64,000 nt of DNA, taken from the NCBI RefSeq assembly GCF_900291955.1, contig NZ_OLMR01000002.1, forward strand, positions 310,001 through 374,000. The letters are read 5' to 3'. Positions 34,788-43,348 of the stretch are shown piece after piece. A program made the position numbers and the translations under genes. The notes below the pieces were generated by a model. The model did not search any database. It was not told the origin of the DNA and worked only from the letters and a program-made list of their open reading frames with translations. This DNA comes from Pseudoruminococcus massiliensis (GTDB lineage Bacteria > Bacillota > Clostridia > Oscillospirales > Acutalibacteraceae). The first letter of the stretch is position 1. Each line of letters starts with the position of its first letter.

Positions 34788-36152
34788 TTATCTTTCATTA
34801 AGCTCTTTATATTCTATTCTTTCGTGGATAGCTTTATATGCAGGACGAATAATTTTGCTTTGGTTGACAAGCTCCTCGATTCTATGAGCACTCCAGCCAG
34901 CTATTCTTGCTATTGCAAAAATAGGTGTGAAAAGTTGTGGTGGAAGGTCGAGCATACTATAAACAAAGCCACTATAAAAGTCAACATTGGCAGAAACACC
35001 CTTATAGATTTTTCTTTCCTCAGAAATAATAAGCGGTGCAAGCCTTTCAACAGAAGAATAAAGCTGAAATTCGTCCATTCTTCCCTTTTCTAAAGCAAGC
35101 TTTTCAACAAATTTCTTGAAAACTCTTGCACGAGGGTCTGAAAGTGAATATACAGCATGTCCCATACCATATATAAGACCTGCTCTATCGAAAGCTTGCT
35201 TATGAAGTAAAGCTCTGAGATAATCACAGATAGCCTTTTCATCGCTATAATCCTTGATATTTCGCTTCATATCCTCAAACATACGGACAACCTTAATATT
35301 AGCACCACCATGCTTAGGGCCTTTCAGTGAGCCCAATGCCGCCGAAATAGCTGAATAGGTATCTGTGCCTGATGAGGTTACAACATGAGTTGTGAATGAT
35401 GAGTTATTACCACCACCATGCTCTGCGTGGAGAACAAGTGACATATCAAGAAGCTTAGCCTCAAGATGAGTATACTTTGAGTCTGGTCTTAGCATATGAA
35501 GAATATTTTCTGCTGTTGAAAGATTTGGGTCCGGAGCATGAATAATAAGGCTCTGACCATCATGATAATAGCTTGATGCCTGATAGCCATATACCGAAAG
35601 CTGTGGAAAAAGTGCAATGAGCTGTAAGCACTGTCTTAAAACATTAGGAATAGATATATCATCAGCATTTTCATCATAAGAATAAAGCATTAAAACACTT
35701 CTTGCGAGAGCATTCATCATATCTGGGCTTGGAGCTTTAAGAATAACATCACGCACAAAAGAGGTTGGCAAGCTTCTATATGAACCAAGAAGCTTATTAA
35801 AGTCGCTAAGCTCATCTTTATTTGGCAAATAACCAAAGAGCAAAAGATAGACAACTTCCTCAAAGCCGAATCTATCATCGTGAATATAGCCTCTGACTAT
35901 ATCCTCAACATCTACGCCTCTATAATAAAGCTTACCATCACAAGGAACAGTCTGACCATCTATCACGCAAGATGAACAAACCTCAGATATTTCGGTAAGA
36001 CCAGCAACAACGCCTTTTCCGTTAATGTCACGCAAGCCACGCTTAACATCGTTTTTTGTATAAAGATTCGGGTCAATCTGGTCACATCTCATACAATATT
36101 GACTTAGTGCAAAAATCTGTGGTGTTACTTTGCTGAAATCTTCTGTTTTCAT
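34788..36152 (-). CDS. gltA: citrate synthase
   Basis: The 454-residue protein carries the citrate synthase active-site pieces LHAEHGGGNNSSF, GMGHAVYSLSDPRA and NVDFYSGFVYSMLDLP, that is two His and one Asp. The N-terminal extension with CVIDGQTVPCDGKLYYRGVDVEDI is typical of the clostridial subgroup. In anaerobes it feeds the oxidative branch to 2-oxoglutarate for glutamate. The start follows AAAGGAGA. No other TCA gene is nearby. A 2-methylcitrate synthase activity cannot be excluded. Confidence 0.9.
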   Translation of the reverse strand: MKTEDFSKVTPQIFALSQYCMRCDQIDPNLYTKNDVKRGLRDINGKGVVAGLTEISEVCSSCVIDGQTVPCDGKLYYRGVDVEDIVRGYIHDDRFGFEEVVYLLLFGYLPNKDELSDFNKLLGSYRSLPTSFVRDVILKAPSPDMMNALARSVLMLYSYDENADDISIPNVLRQCLQLIALFPQLSVYGYQASSYYHDGQSLIIHAPDPNLSTAENILHMLRPDSKYTHLEAKLLDMSLVLHAEHGGGNNSSFTTHVVTSSGTDTYSAISAALGSLKGPKHGGANIKVVRMFEDMKRNIKDYSDEKAICDYLRALLHKQAFDRAGLIYGMGHAVYSLSDPRARVFKKFVEKLALEKGRMDEFQLYSSVERLAPLIISEERKIYKGVSANVDFYSGFVYSMLDLPPQLFTPIFAIARIAGWSAHRIEELVNQSKIIRPAYKAIHERIEYKELNER

Positions 36153-36344
36153 ATTTTGTTCTCCTTTATTCTATAAATTTGGTTTAGAAATCATTACTAC
36201 ATATTATATTTAGTTTATTGTTAGATTAAAATTGCAAAATCATTTTATGTTTTGCAAAAGTATATTTCAATTATTATATCATAATTTTAATAATCATTCA
36301 AATACTTTTGTGAAATTTGTAACAAAACAACATAATTGTTTAAA

Positions 36345-36560
36345 AGACGAATTTCATTCGCCTCTAAGGAGGCAAGACAGGTTAAGGGCGTTGCCCTTAA
36401 AACCCACGAAGGACTCCGTCCCTCGACTCTGCAAGCCTTTAAAAAGGCTTGAGCGAAACCTTTAATTGTCTTAGGGAGGTTTTATTTGATAGTTCATTGG
36501 TAATTACTTCGACCGCGTCAACAAGTTGTCCTCACACACCGCAAGAAACTTTTAATTGTC
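36345..36560. repeat. palindrome-mosaic element E6
   Basis: It contains TTCGCCTCTAAGGAGGC, GTTAAGGGCGTTGCCCTTAA, GGACTCCGTCC, GCCTTTAAAAAGGC and the end GAGCGAAACCTTTAATTG. After these come TTCATTGGTAATTACTTCG and a second AACTTTTAATTGTCTTAG. It lies between divergent gltA and the DHHW lipoprotein gene. Confidence 0.7.
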
Positions 36561-36579
36561 TTAGAAAAATCTATCAACA

Positions 36580-36710
36580 AAAAAGGAAAAGCCTGATAGC
36601 TATACTATCAGACTTTTCTCAATAAAATTATGAGGGGTACATTGAGGAGGGTAGAACATATACTCCTGATGGTTGCGGCTCCATCATTTTGAGTACAAGC
36701 TATAGTATAA
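36580..36710 (+). other. hairpin-rich intergenic segment
   Basis: A hairpin CTGATAG/CTATCAG with flanking GAAAAG/CTTTTC pairs (about 36585-36618) looks like a terminator. It is followed by arms AGGAG/CTCCT and TGATGG/CCATCA, closed by a GTAC pair (36636-36704). The fold could be a three-way junction. It could also be a worn fragment of the repeat family, since GGAGGGTAGAACAT resembles one of its cassettes. Confidence 0.35.
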
Positions 36711-36825
36711 CTATAATATATGAACATTATATGAATAGTTCTTAAAAAAATTATAATATAAATTATGTTTTTCTACAAATTATATTATTTTTAAAAATAT
36801 TTTTAATTAATCAAGATTTTTATTA

Positions 36826-36854
36826 TTGAAATTATGAATTTATAGTAGTAGAAT
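36826..36854 (+). promoter_or_regulatory. sigma-A promoter of the DHHW lipoprotein gene
   Basis: TTGAAA (36826-36831) and TAGAAT (36849-36854) are spaced by 17 bp, 32 bp before the start codon. Confidence 0.7.
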
Positions 36855-36885
36855 AAACTAAAAATATTATGGGGGTTATTTTAAA

Positions 36886-38049
36886 ATGAAAAAAATAGTA
36901 TCTCTGTTGCTTTGTGCAATGTTAGCGGCTATGGTGGCAGGTTGTTCTAATTCTGATAAAAAAGCAGAACCATCAAGCTCCACCGCTTCTCAAACATCAT
37001 CAGCTAAAATTGAAACAAATAGTAAAGCCTCAGAATCTTCAAAAGAGGAATCTTCAGAAGCTGAGGTTTCAAAGGCAAGAGATTATACAAAAGAAAAAGC
37101 CGAAGGCGAAATTACTGATGACGGACTTCTTATTGTCAAGCAAGATAACCACTGGAGAGCTATGGAGCAATTCGGTGGTGGCTCTGGTGATAGCTATGTT
37201 GAAAGCCTTAATAACCTAAGAGATAAGCTTGATAGCAGCGTTAAGATTTATTCTATGCCCGCTCCTCTTGCCTGCGAATTTTATACACCATCAAACCTTT
37301 CTGATAACTATGTAAGTCAGGCGGATTGTTTTTCGAGCATAGCTAAAAGGCTTAATTCAGAAATCACAAGCGTAGATATTTGTTCAGTATTAAAACAACA
37401 CACTGAAGAAAACATTTATTGCCGTACAGACCACCACTGGCAGCCACTTGGAGCATACTATGCTGCTAAAACCTTTGCTGAGGCAGCTGGAGTTTCTTTT
37501 GATGATATAAGCAAATATAACAAGGTTACTGATGAGGGCTATGTTGGAACACTTTACGCATTCTACGGCGATGAGCGTATAAAAAATGACCCTGAAAGCT
37601 TTACTTATTACGAACCAAAAACAGAATACTCTACATACTATTATGACCAAAGCTTTGATTATCAATATGAAGGCTCGCTTTTATATGATGTAGATGTTGC
37701 AAACTCATATATTCGCTTTATGGGCGGAGATGACAGCTCTGTAAAGATTAAAACTGGTGTAAACAATGGCAGAAAGCTCCTTGTTGTTAAGGATAGCTAC
37801 GGAAATGCCGAAATTCCATTCTATACAAATTCGTTTGAAGAAATCTATGTTGTAGATATGAGATATTTCAAGTGTAATCTTGTCAACTTCATAAATGATA
37901 TGGATATAACAGATGTTCTCTTTACTATGGCAGCATATTCAGTTGTCGGTGGTAATGCAGAAAATATTGATACGCTTATAACTCAAGACGCAGATAATCG
38001 AGTTGTTGATGGTCAGCTCACTGCAAGTACAGAAGATTCCGAAGAATAA
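36886..38049 (+). CDS. DHHW-family lipoprotein
   Basis: The 387-residue lipoprotein has a signal peptide with lipobox VAGC (Cys20) and a Ser/Lys/Glu linker to about residue 65. A DHHW domain follows, with the eponymous TDHHWQPLGAYYAAKT at about 181-196 and a later KDSYGNAEIPF (about 300), where the Ser resembles an SGNH/AlgJ-type catalytic position. Such proteins usually accompany an MBOAT O-acyltransferase, but none is in this window. An extracytoplasmic esterase or acyltransferase role is inferred. A strong terminator follows. Confidence 0.85.
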   Translation: MKKIVSLLLCAMLAAMVAGCSNSDKKAEPSSSTASQTSSAKIETNSKASESSKEESSEAEVSKARDYTKEKAEGEITDDGLLIVKQDNHWRAMEQFGGGSGDSYVESLNNLRDKLDSSVKIYSMPAPLACEFYTPSNLSDNYVSQADCFSSIAKRLNSEITSVDICSVLKQHTEENIYCRTDHHWQPLGAYYAAKTFAEAAGVSFDDISKYNKVTDEGYVGTLYAFYGDERIKNDPESFTYYEPKTEYSTYYYDQSFDYQYEGSLLYDVDVANSYIRFMGGDDSSVKIKTGVNNGRKLLVVKDSYGNAEIPFYTNSFEEIYVVDMRYFKCNLVNFINDMDITDVLFTMAAYSVVGGNAENIDTLITQDADNRVVDGQLTASTEDSEE

Positions 38050-38055
38050 ATTATA

Positions 38056-38096
38056 CAAAAAATGACGCAGTTTTAAAACTGCGTCATTTTTATTTT
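38056..38096 (+). terminator. bidirectional Rho-independent terminator
   Basis: A perfect stem AAAATGACGCAGTTTT with its complement forms a near loop-less palindrome followed by T's. It separates two convergent genes. Confidence 0.9.
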
Positions 38097-38112
38097 ACTT
38101 ATCTTAAATCAA

Positions 38113-39966
38113 TTATGTAAAGTCATAAACCTGATTAATATCATCAACAGCATTATCTCCATCATAATATTTATCTGGAATATAGCCTGTTGATGGAGTT
38201 GCTTTAGCATTTTTAATATCATTTATTTCAGATTCGCTAAGCTCTACCTTTGTATTGCCAATCTTTGAGATTGAGAAATCAATCTTAGCACCAAAACTAT
38301 TAAAAGCAAAACCACTTAAATAACCTGCGTTATCAACTGTAATATCAAATTTTAGATTTATACTATTCAAATAGCTTTCTGCCTCTGGAAGTTCATTTTT
38401 AAGCTCATTATACTTGCTCTTATCCTTGAAAAGTGGCTCTATCTCATCAACAATAATTGAAATAGTTTTGTATGTGTTTATATCAAAGCTGTATTTTGTA
38501 CCATTATCAACAGCACTTTCCTTTATACCAAGAGCCTCTTTTCCATTACCATTCTCAAATGTATTCTTGAGCGAGTTGGAAACTGCGTCTATTTTTGTTG
38601 TATCTATGTAATCTTTAAGATCAGCATCTTCAAGCAAGGAGTTCCAATCAAGCTCTTGCTCTGCATTTGTTTTATTAATGCTGTCAAAGAAATTATTAAG
38701 TGTTTCTTCATCAATCTCTGTATATGTTGTATTGCCGTTTGCTGTAATTGCTGATTTGCGTACACCATCTTTGCAGTAGACAACACCCTTAAATGTATCA
38801 CCTGAGTTTGAACCATTCATAACAAGAACGATTTCTTTCTTGCTTGCATCAAGCTCATAGCTTATATCGCACTTTGTTTTTTCTCCGTTTGCCTCTACAC
38901 TCGCAGAAATTGTTGCACTGTTAGCCTTTGCAAGCTGTTTTGCACTGTCGGCTATCTTTGTGATAGGACCGCCCGATGGCTTCAACATATTAAGTACCAT
39001 TACGCCCGCAACTGCGACGGCTGCAACACCAACAACAGATACACCCGCAATAATAAACGGCTTTTTAGAGCGTTTTTTAGGTGCAACAAGATTTTCACTT
39101 GCTGTCATACTGGGTGCATAAGGATTGATAGGTTGTGAAAAATCGTTATCAGCAGAATTTTTCTCAACAGAATTAACTACGCCTTGTGTTGATTGATTAT
39201 TAATATATGGGTTAGTCTGCTGAGTTGGTTGTTGTGGCTGTGCGTATAGGTTAGCTTGCTGAACTGGTTGCTGTGGCTGTGCGTATGGGTTAGCTTGCTG
39301 AACTGGTTGCTGTGGTCTTGCGTATGGGTTAGCTTGCTGAACTGGTTGCTGTGGCTGTGCGTATGGGTTAGCTTGCTGAGCTGATTGCTGTGGTCTTGCG
39401 TATGGGTTAGCTTGCTGAGCTGGTTGCTGTGGTCTTGCGTATGGGTTAGCTTGCTGAGCTGGTTGCTGTGGTCTTGCGTATGGGTTAGCTTGCTGAGTTG
39501 GTTGCTGTGGCTGTGCGTATGGGTTAGCTTGCTGAGTTGGTTGTTGTGGTCTTGCGTATGGGTTAGCTTGCTGAGTTGGTTGCTGTGGTCTTGCGTATGG
39601 GTTAGCTTGCTGAGTTGGTTGTTGTGGTCTTGCGTATGGGTTAGCTTGCTGAACTGGTTGCTGTGGCTGTGCGTATGGGTTAGCTTGCTGAGTTGGTTGT
39701 TGTGGTCTTGCGTATGGGTTAGCTTGCTGAGTTGGTTGCTGTGGTCTTGCGTATGGGTTAGCTTGCTGAGCTGGTTGCTGTTGTTGTGCATATGGATTAG
39801 CTTGCTGAGTTGGTTGCTGTTGTTGTGCATATGGATTAGCTTGCTGAGCTGGTTGCTGTTGTTGTGCAAGCGTAATATTAGTTCCACATTGACTGCAAAA
39901 GTTTTTGCCTGCGATTAATGGTGAACCACATTTTGGACAAAATTGTAGCTTATTATTATTTTCCAT
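38113..39966 (-). CDS. zinc-ribbon protein with 17 Gln/Pro repeats and an extracytoplasmic domain
   Basis: The 617-residue protein begins with a zinc ribbon (Cys10, Cys13, Cys24, Cys27). Residues 34-254 are 17 tandem 13-mers of the type ARPQQPTQQANPY. A basic patch KKRSKK and one transmembrane helix (about 303-325) lead to a C-terminal domain of about 290 residues on the outer face, which resembles lipoprotein-like folding and has no Cys. Topology would put the ribbon and repeats in the cytoplasm. The start follows AAGGAGGAA. The domain order resembles stress-sensing or secretion-linked zinc-ribbon proteins. Function unknown. Confidence 0.75.
   Translation of the reverse strand: MENNNKLQFCPKCGSPLIAGKNFCSQCGTNITLAQQQQPAQQANPYAQQQQPTQQANPYAQQQQPAQQANPYARPQQPTQQANPYARPQQPTQQANPYAQPQQPVQQANPYARPQQPTQQANPYARPQQPTQQANPYARPQQPTQQANPYAQPQQPTQQANPYARPQQPAQQANPYARPQQPAQQANPYARPQQSAQQANPYAQPQQPVQQANPYARPQQPVQQANPYAQPQQPVQQANLYAQPQQPTQQTNPYINNQSTQGVVNSVEKNSADNDFSQPINPYAPSMTASENLVAPKKRSKKPFIIAGVSVVGVAAVAVAGVMVLNMLKPSGGPITKIADSAKQLAKANSATISASVEANGEKTKCDISYELDASKKEIVLVMNGSNSGDTFKGVVYCKDGVRKSAITANGNTTYTEIDEETLNNFFDSINKTNAEQELDWNSLLEDADLKDYIDTTKIDAVSNSLKNTFENGNGKEALGIKESAVDNGTKYSFDINTYKTISIIVDEIEPLFKDKSKYNELKNELPEAESYLNSINLKFDITVDNAGYLSGFAFNSFGAKIDFSISKIGNTKVELSESEINDIKNAKATPSTGYIPDKYYDGDNAVDDINQVYDFT
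39205..39867 (-). repeat. 39-bp coding minisatellite, 17 units
   Basis: Seventeen 39-bp units encode 13-residue repeats without interruption. Units differ mainly at three codons (Arg/Gln at position 2, Pro/Gln at 3, Thr/Ala/Val at 7). The period is a multiple of 3, so unit gain or loss keeps the frame. Confidence 0.95.
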
Positions 39967-40016
39967 AAAATTTCCTCCTTAAAATAGATGCATCTTTCAT
40001 ATATAAATCTAATTTT

Positions 40017-40045
40017 ATCATATCATAAAAGCACCAAAATTTCAA
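40017..40045 (-). promoter_or_regulatory. sigma-A promoter of the repeat protein gene
   Basis: TTGAAA (40040-40045) and TATGAT (40017-40022) are spaced by 17 bp on the minus strand. Confidence 0.6.
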
Positions 40046-40076
40046 TGATTTATACAAAATATTTTATTAAAAACTA

Positions 40077-40916
40077 TCAGCAGATATTTAAATTCTTACT
40101 TAAAATTTTTCTTATAATAATATACTCAATACTGATAACAACAAGAAGAAAAACCCAATCTACTATTGATACAACAGAATTTATAATTGGAGCTACATCA
40201 GTATTCCAACTTGTAACTATATCTGAAAAAGATATATCCTCGCTATAAGCATTATATACTCCTGATGGAAAAATCTTTTCTACAATATTCATAATTAAAA
40301 TAGAAAAAGCATTAACAACTATAAGCAAACCTATATAGAATGTAGCCGAAAAAATAAGTCTGTGCTTATTAAATAATGAGGCAAGAGAAATTGCACAATA
40401 TATAGACATAATCTCCTGAAAGGTTGATATTAATATATCTAAGAAAAGATAAAAAATTGCTTTTATTCCGTCTGCTGTTAATGATGATAAAATATTGCCA
40501 AAATATGAAAAATTGATAATATTGTCATCAATATTGCGGTTAAATATCATCAAAAAAATGCCTAAAACTGTAAAAACGGACATAAGAAAGCCCCATATAA
40601 AGGCACAAAGAAACTCACTTATAATTATATAATCCACTTTAACGGGAAGCGTAAAAAGCAAATATCCCTCATCGCTTGAGGTATTTCGATAAAATCTCCA
40701 TATTATTACAATGGCAGTAGCGACAAACATTGTTATAGCAGAGATTATAAAGACAAAAAGCCCCATACCATTGATAAAACTCCAAAGAGAGCCTTCATCA
40801 ACCTGAAGGTCTATAGATACTCTTGAAATGATTGTAATTGCTATAAAAGCAATATATATCGGAACTAAAACCTTTGAAGTAGCTTTTAGCTCATACTTAA
40901 AAAGCCTTCCTAACAT
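40077..40916 (-). CDS. ABC-2-type transporter permease
   Basis: The 279-residue protein has six predicted helices and the opening MLGRLFKYELKATSKVLVP typical of YtrC/YhaP-like permeases. It follows the ATPase with no gap (TAG then ATG). Substrate unknown. GntR-linked systems of this kind often respond to cell-envelope stress. Confidence 0.8.
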   Translation of the reverse strand: MLGRLFKYELKATSKVLVPIYIAFIAITIISRVSIDLQVDEGSLWSFINGMGLFVFIISAITMFVATAIVIIWRFYRNTSSDEGYLLFTLPVKVDYIIISEFLCAFIWGFLMSVFTVLGIFLMIFNRNIDDNIINFSYFGNILSSLTADGIKAIFYLFLDILISTFQEIMSIYCAISLASLFNKHRLIFSATFYIGLLIVVNAFSILIMNIVEKIFPSGVYNAYSEDISFSDIVTSWNTDVAPIINSVVSIVDWVFLLVVISIEYIIIRKILSKNLNIC

Positions 40917-41627
40917 CTATATTATTCCCCCTAAGCATATATATGTTTCTCTGAAAATTTCATCAACAGATTTTCCACGCTCCTCTCTTAAATCTTCAAC
41001 TGCAGAATTTAGTTCTATTTTACCTTCATTCAAGAAAATAACATCATCGAGAATTTTTTCAACATCAGCTATATGGTGAGTTGTAATGATTACACTACTA
41101 TCTTCGCTATAATTGGATATGATTGTTCTAAGTATGTAATCTCTTGCGGCTGGGTCAACTCCAGCAATAGGCTCATCAAGAAGATAGAGCCTTGCAGCTC
41201 GGCTCATAACAAGAACAAGATTCAGCTTTTCCTTAGTGCCTTTGGACATAGTTTTAATTCTATCATTAACCCCTATATTAAGAAGCTTAAGCATTTCCAT
41301 AGCCTTTTTCATACTAAAATCTCTATAAAAATCAGCAAAAAAAGCTAAAATATCGTGAACCTTCATCCAGTTCGCAAAATATGGCCTATCTGGTAAAAAC
41401 GAAACAATCGCTTTCGTTTCTATGCCAATTTCTTTATTATCAATAAGTATATCTCCGCTTGTTGCTGTAAGCAAACCCGCAAGAAGCTTTATAAGTGTAG
41501 TTTTTCCACTTCCGTTAGGCCCTAAGAGACCAACTATCTTTCCTGAATCGACATTCAGGCTTATGTTATCTATTACATTTTTTGTATGATATTTTTTTAT
41601 CAGGTTTTTAATTTCAAGAATCGGCAT
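40917..41627 (-). CDS. ABC transporter ATP-binding protein
   Basis: The 236-residue ATPase has Walker A GPNGSGKTT, the linker signature MSKGTKEKLNL (a relaxed LSGGQ) and Walker B YLLDEPIAGVD. It is the motor for the permease downstream. Its ATG overlaps the GntR stop by one base, giving a tight three-gene operon. Confidence 0.9.
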   Translation of the reverse strand: MPILEIKNLIKKYHTKNVIDNISLNVDSGKIVGLLGPNGSGKTTLIKLLAGLLTATSGDILIDNKEIGIETKAIVSFLPDRPYFANWMKVHDILAFFADFYRDFSMKKAMEMLKLLNIGVNDRIKTMSKGTKEKLNLVLVMSRAARLYLLDEPIAGVDPAARDYILRTIISNYSEDSSVIITTHHIADVEKILDDVIFLNEGKIELNSAVEDLREERGKSVDEIFRETYICLGGII

Positions 41628-41992
41628 TATTCATCCTCCATAGCCTTTTTAAGAAGTTCAACAGCTTCATTAAATGAATATCCAAGATTATTTACATTTT
41701 CAAGATAAAGCCTTGCATTACTTCTTGCAATATCCTCTCGAATCTCCTGAATAAGCTTAATATTATCTGTGACAAATCTGCCACTTGTTCCCTTAGCATA
41801 GAGCAAGCCTTTTTTCTCAAGCTCAACAAGGGCTTTCTGCATAGTATTCGGATTTACTCCAACCTGAGCGGCAAGTTCACGAACAGACGGGATATTTCCC
41901 CCAGGCTTATATATACCAGAAACAACATCAAACTGAATTTTTTCCATAAGCTGTAAATATACTGGTCTGTCAGATTTTATCTCCCAATCCAT
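41627..41992 (-). CDS. GntR-family regulator (YtrA subfamily)
   Basis: The 121-residue regulator has the winged helix IPSVRELAAQVGVNPNTMQKALVELEKKGLLYAKGTSGRFV (residues about 33-72; key part VRELAAQVGVNPNTMQKALV) and only a short C-terminal tail, as in YtrA. YtrA-type regulators repress the adjacent ABC operon. The start follows GGAGGTGAC. Confidence 0.9.
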   Translation of the reverse strand: MDWEIKSDRPVYLQLMEKIQFDVVSGIYKPGGNIPSVRELAAQVGVNPNTMQKALVELEKKGLLYAKGTSGRFVTDNIKLIQEIREDIARSNARLYLENVNNLGYSFNEAVELLKKAMEDE

Positions 41993-42031
41993 TCAAGTCA
42001 CCTCCAAGCAACATCATACCATTCTAATACA

Positions 42032-42060
42032 ATCATAACACATAAACCTATTTTTATCAA
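42032..42060 (-). promoter_or_regulatory. sigma-A promoter of the GntR-ABC operon
   Basis: TTGATA (42055-42060) and TATGAT (42032-42037) are spaced by 17 bp. Confidence 0.7.
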
Positions 42061-42119
42061 GTATAAATCCCTTTACATAGCACTATCGGCACAACAACAT
42101 TGTTTATATATTTAAAAAT

Positions 42120-43290
42120 TCATTAGCTAAATAATTTATGGCGAACTGCGTTCGCCTAAAGAAAAAACAAATGTTTGGCTTCGCCCAAAAGTGTTTCGCT
42201 CTCTGCGGAGAGCGACCAAAGGCCCTGCCTTTGGAAACTGCGAGCCTTTGAAAAGGCTCGAGCGAAACTTTTAACTATCTTAAAAAAGTACGTTAGCTAA
42301 ACGGCGTAGCCCATTCTGTAGTTTCTGCATTTAATTCAATTATACCTGTTAGCTAATCATTAAATACCCACAGGGAACCCCCTGCGAGAGTTCCCTACGA
42401 AAAACATTCCACTGGAATGTTTTTCTACCCTCCTGCGCTTTGTGAAGCATAAAGTATTTCGCTCTCTGCGGAGAGCGACCAAAGGCCCTGCCTTTGGAAA
42501 CTGCGAGCCTTTGAAAAGGCTCGAGCGAAACTTTTAACTGTCTTAAAAAAGTGCGTTGGCTAAACGGCAGAGCCGAACGGCGTAGCCCATTCTGTAGTTT
42601 CTGCAATTTAAAGTATTTCGCTCTCTGCGGAGAGCGACCAAAGGCCCTGCCTTTGGAAACTGCGAGCCTTTGAAAAGGCTCGAGCGAAACTTTTAACTAT
42701 CTTAAAAAAGTACGTTAGCTAAACGGCGTAGCCCATTCTGTAGTTTCTGCATTTAATTCAATTATACCTGTTAGCTAATCATTAAATACCCACAGGGAAC
42801 CCCCTGCGAGAGTTCCCTACGAAAAACATTCCACTGGAATGTTTTTCTACCCTCCTGCGCTTTGTGAAGCATAAAGTATTTCGCTCTCTGCGGAGAGCGA
42901 CCAAAGGCCCTGCCTTTGGAAACTGCGAGCCTTTGAAAAGGCTCGAGCGAAACTTTTAACTGTCTTAAAAAAGTGCGTTGGCTAAACGGCAGAGCCGAAC
43001 GGCGTAGCCCATTCTGTAGTTTCTGCAATTTAAAGTATTTCGCTCTCTGCGGAGAGCGACCAAAGGCTCTGCCTTTGGAAACTGCGAGCCTTTGAAAAGG
43101 CTCGAGCGAAACTTTTAATTGTCTTAAAAAAGTGCGTTAGCTAAACGGCAGAGCCGAACGGCGTAGCTCGTTCGGCTACGGTAGCTACTTCATCCGCGGC
43201 AACCAACTTCCCCTACCCACTACGAGCGAGGCAAGGCCGAGCGATTCCGCGTCTTCGCCGTGGGTCGGCACCCACACTTGAATAAATTTT
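42120..43290. repeat. palindrome-mosaic array E7 between GntR operon and pcrA
   Basis: This 1.2-kb gap contains no gene. It is built from the same cassettes as the other elements: CGCTCTCTGCGGAGAGCG, CCAAAGGC/GCCTTTGG, GAGCCTTTGAAAAGGCTC, GAGCGAAACTTTTAACT, TTAGCTAA, CAGGGAACCCCCTGCG and AAAACATTCC/GGAATGTTTT. A fragment with GAACTGCGTTC lies at the left, and a decayed segment with CGAACGG/GTTCGGCTACGG pairs lies at the right. Confidence 0.85.
42195..43160. repeat. 422-bp tandem direct repeat, two identical units plus a partial third
   Basis: Units at 42195-42616 and 42617-43038 appear identical base for base. A third copy starts at 43039 and diverges after about 120 bp. Each unit itself contains the CGCTCTCTGCGG cassette twice, 263 bp apart, so the cassette occurs five times. 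The identity points to a recent duplication. Confidence 0.9.
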
Positions 43291-43348
43291 TGAAATGAGG
43301 TATTATATAAGGGTAGAAAATATGATGAAATTAGAGGGAATGAATTAA

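Noticed and set aside
36580-36710. Known riboswitch (TPP or c-di-GMP) at this site
   Set aside because: The conserved core sequences of those classes are not present. Only generic stems are seen.
39385-39918. Long antisense open frame and a second sense-strand frame across the 39-bp repeat
   Set aside because: A 39-bp period keeps stop codons out of several frames at once. Only the zinc-ribbon frame has a start site and flanking domains.
42349-43028. Two identical 85-codon minus-strand frames
   Set aside because: They are the same tandem 422-bp repeat read through palindromes. No start site and no protein-like composition.
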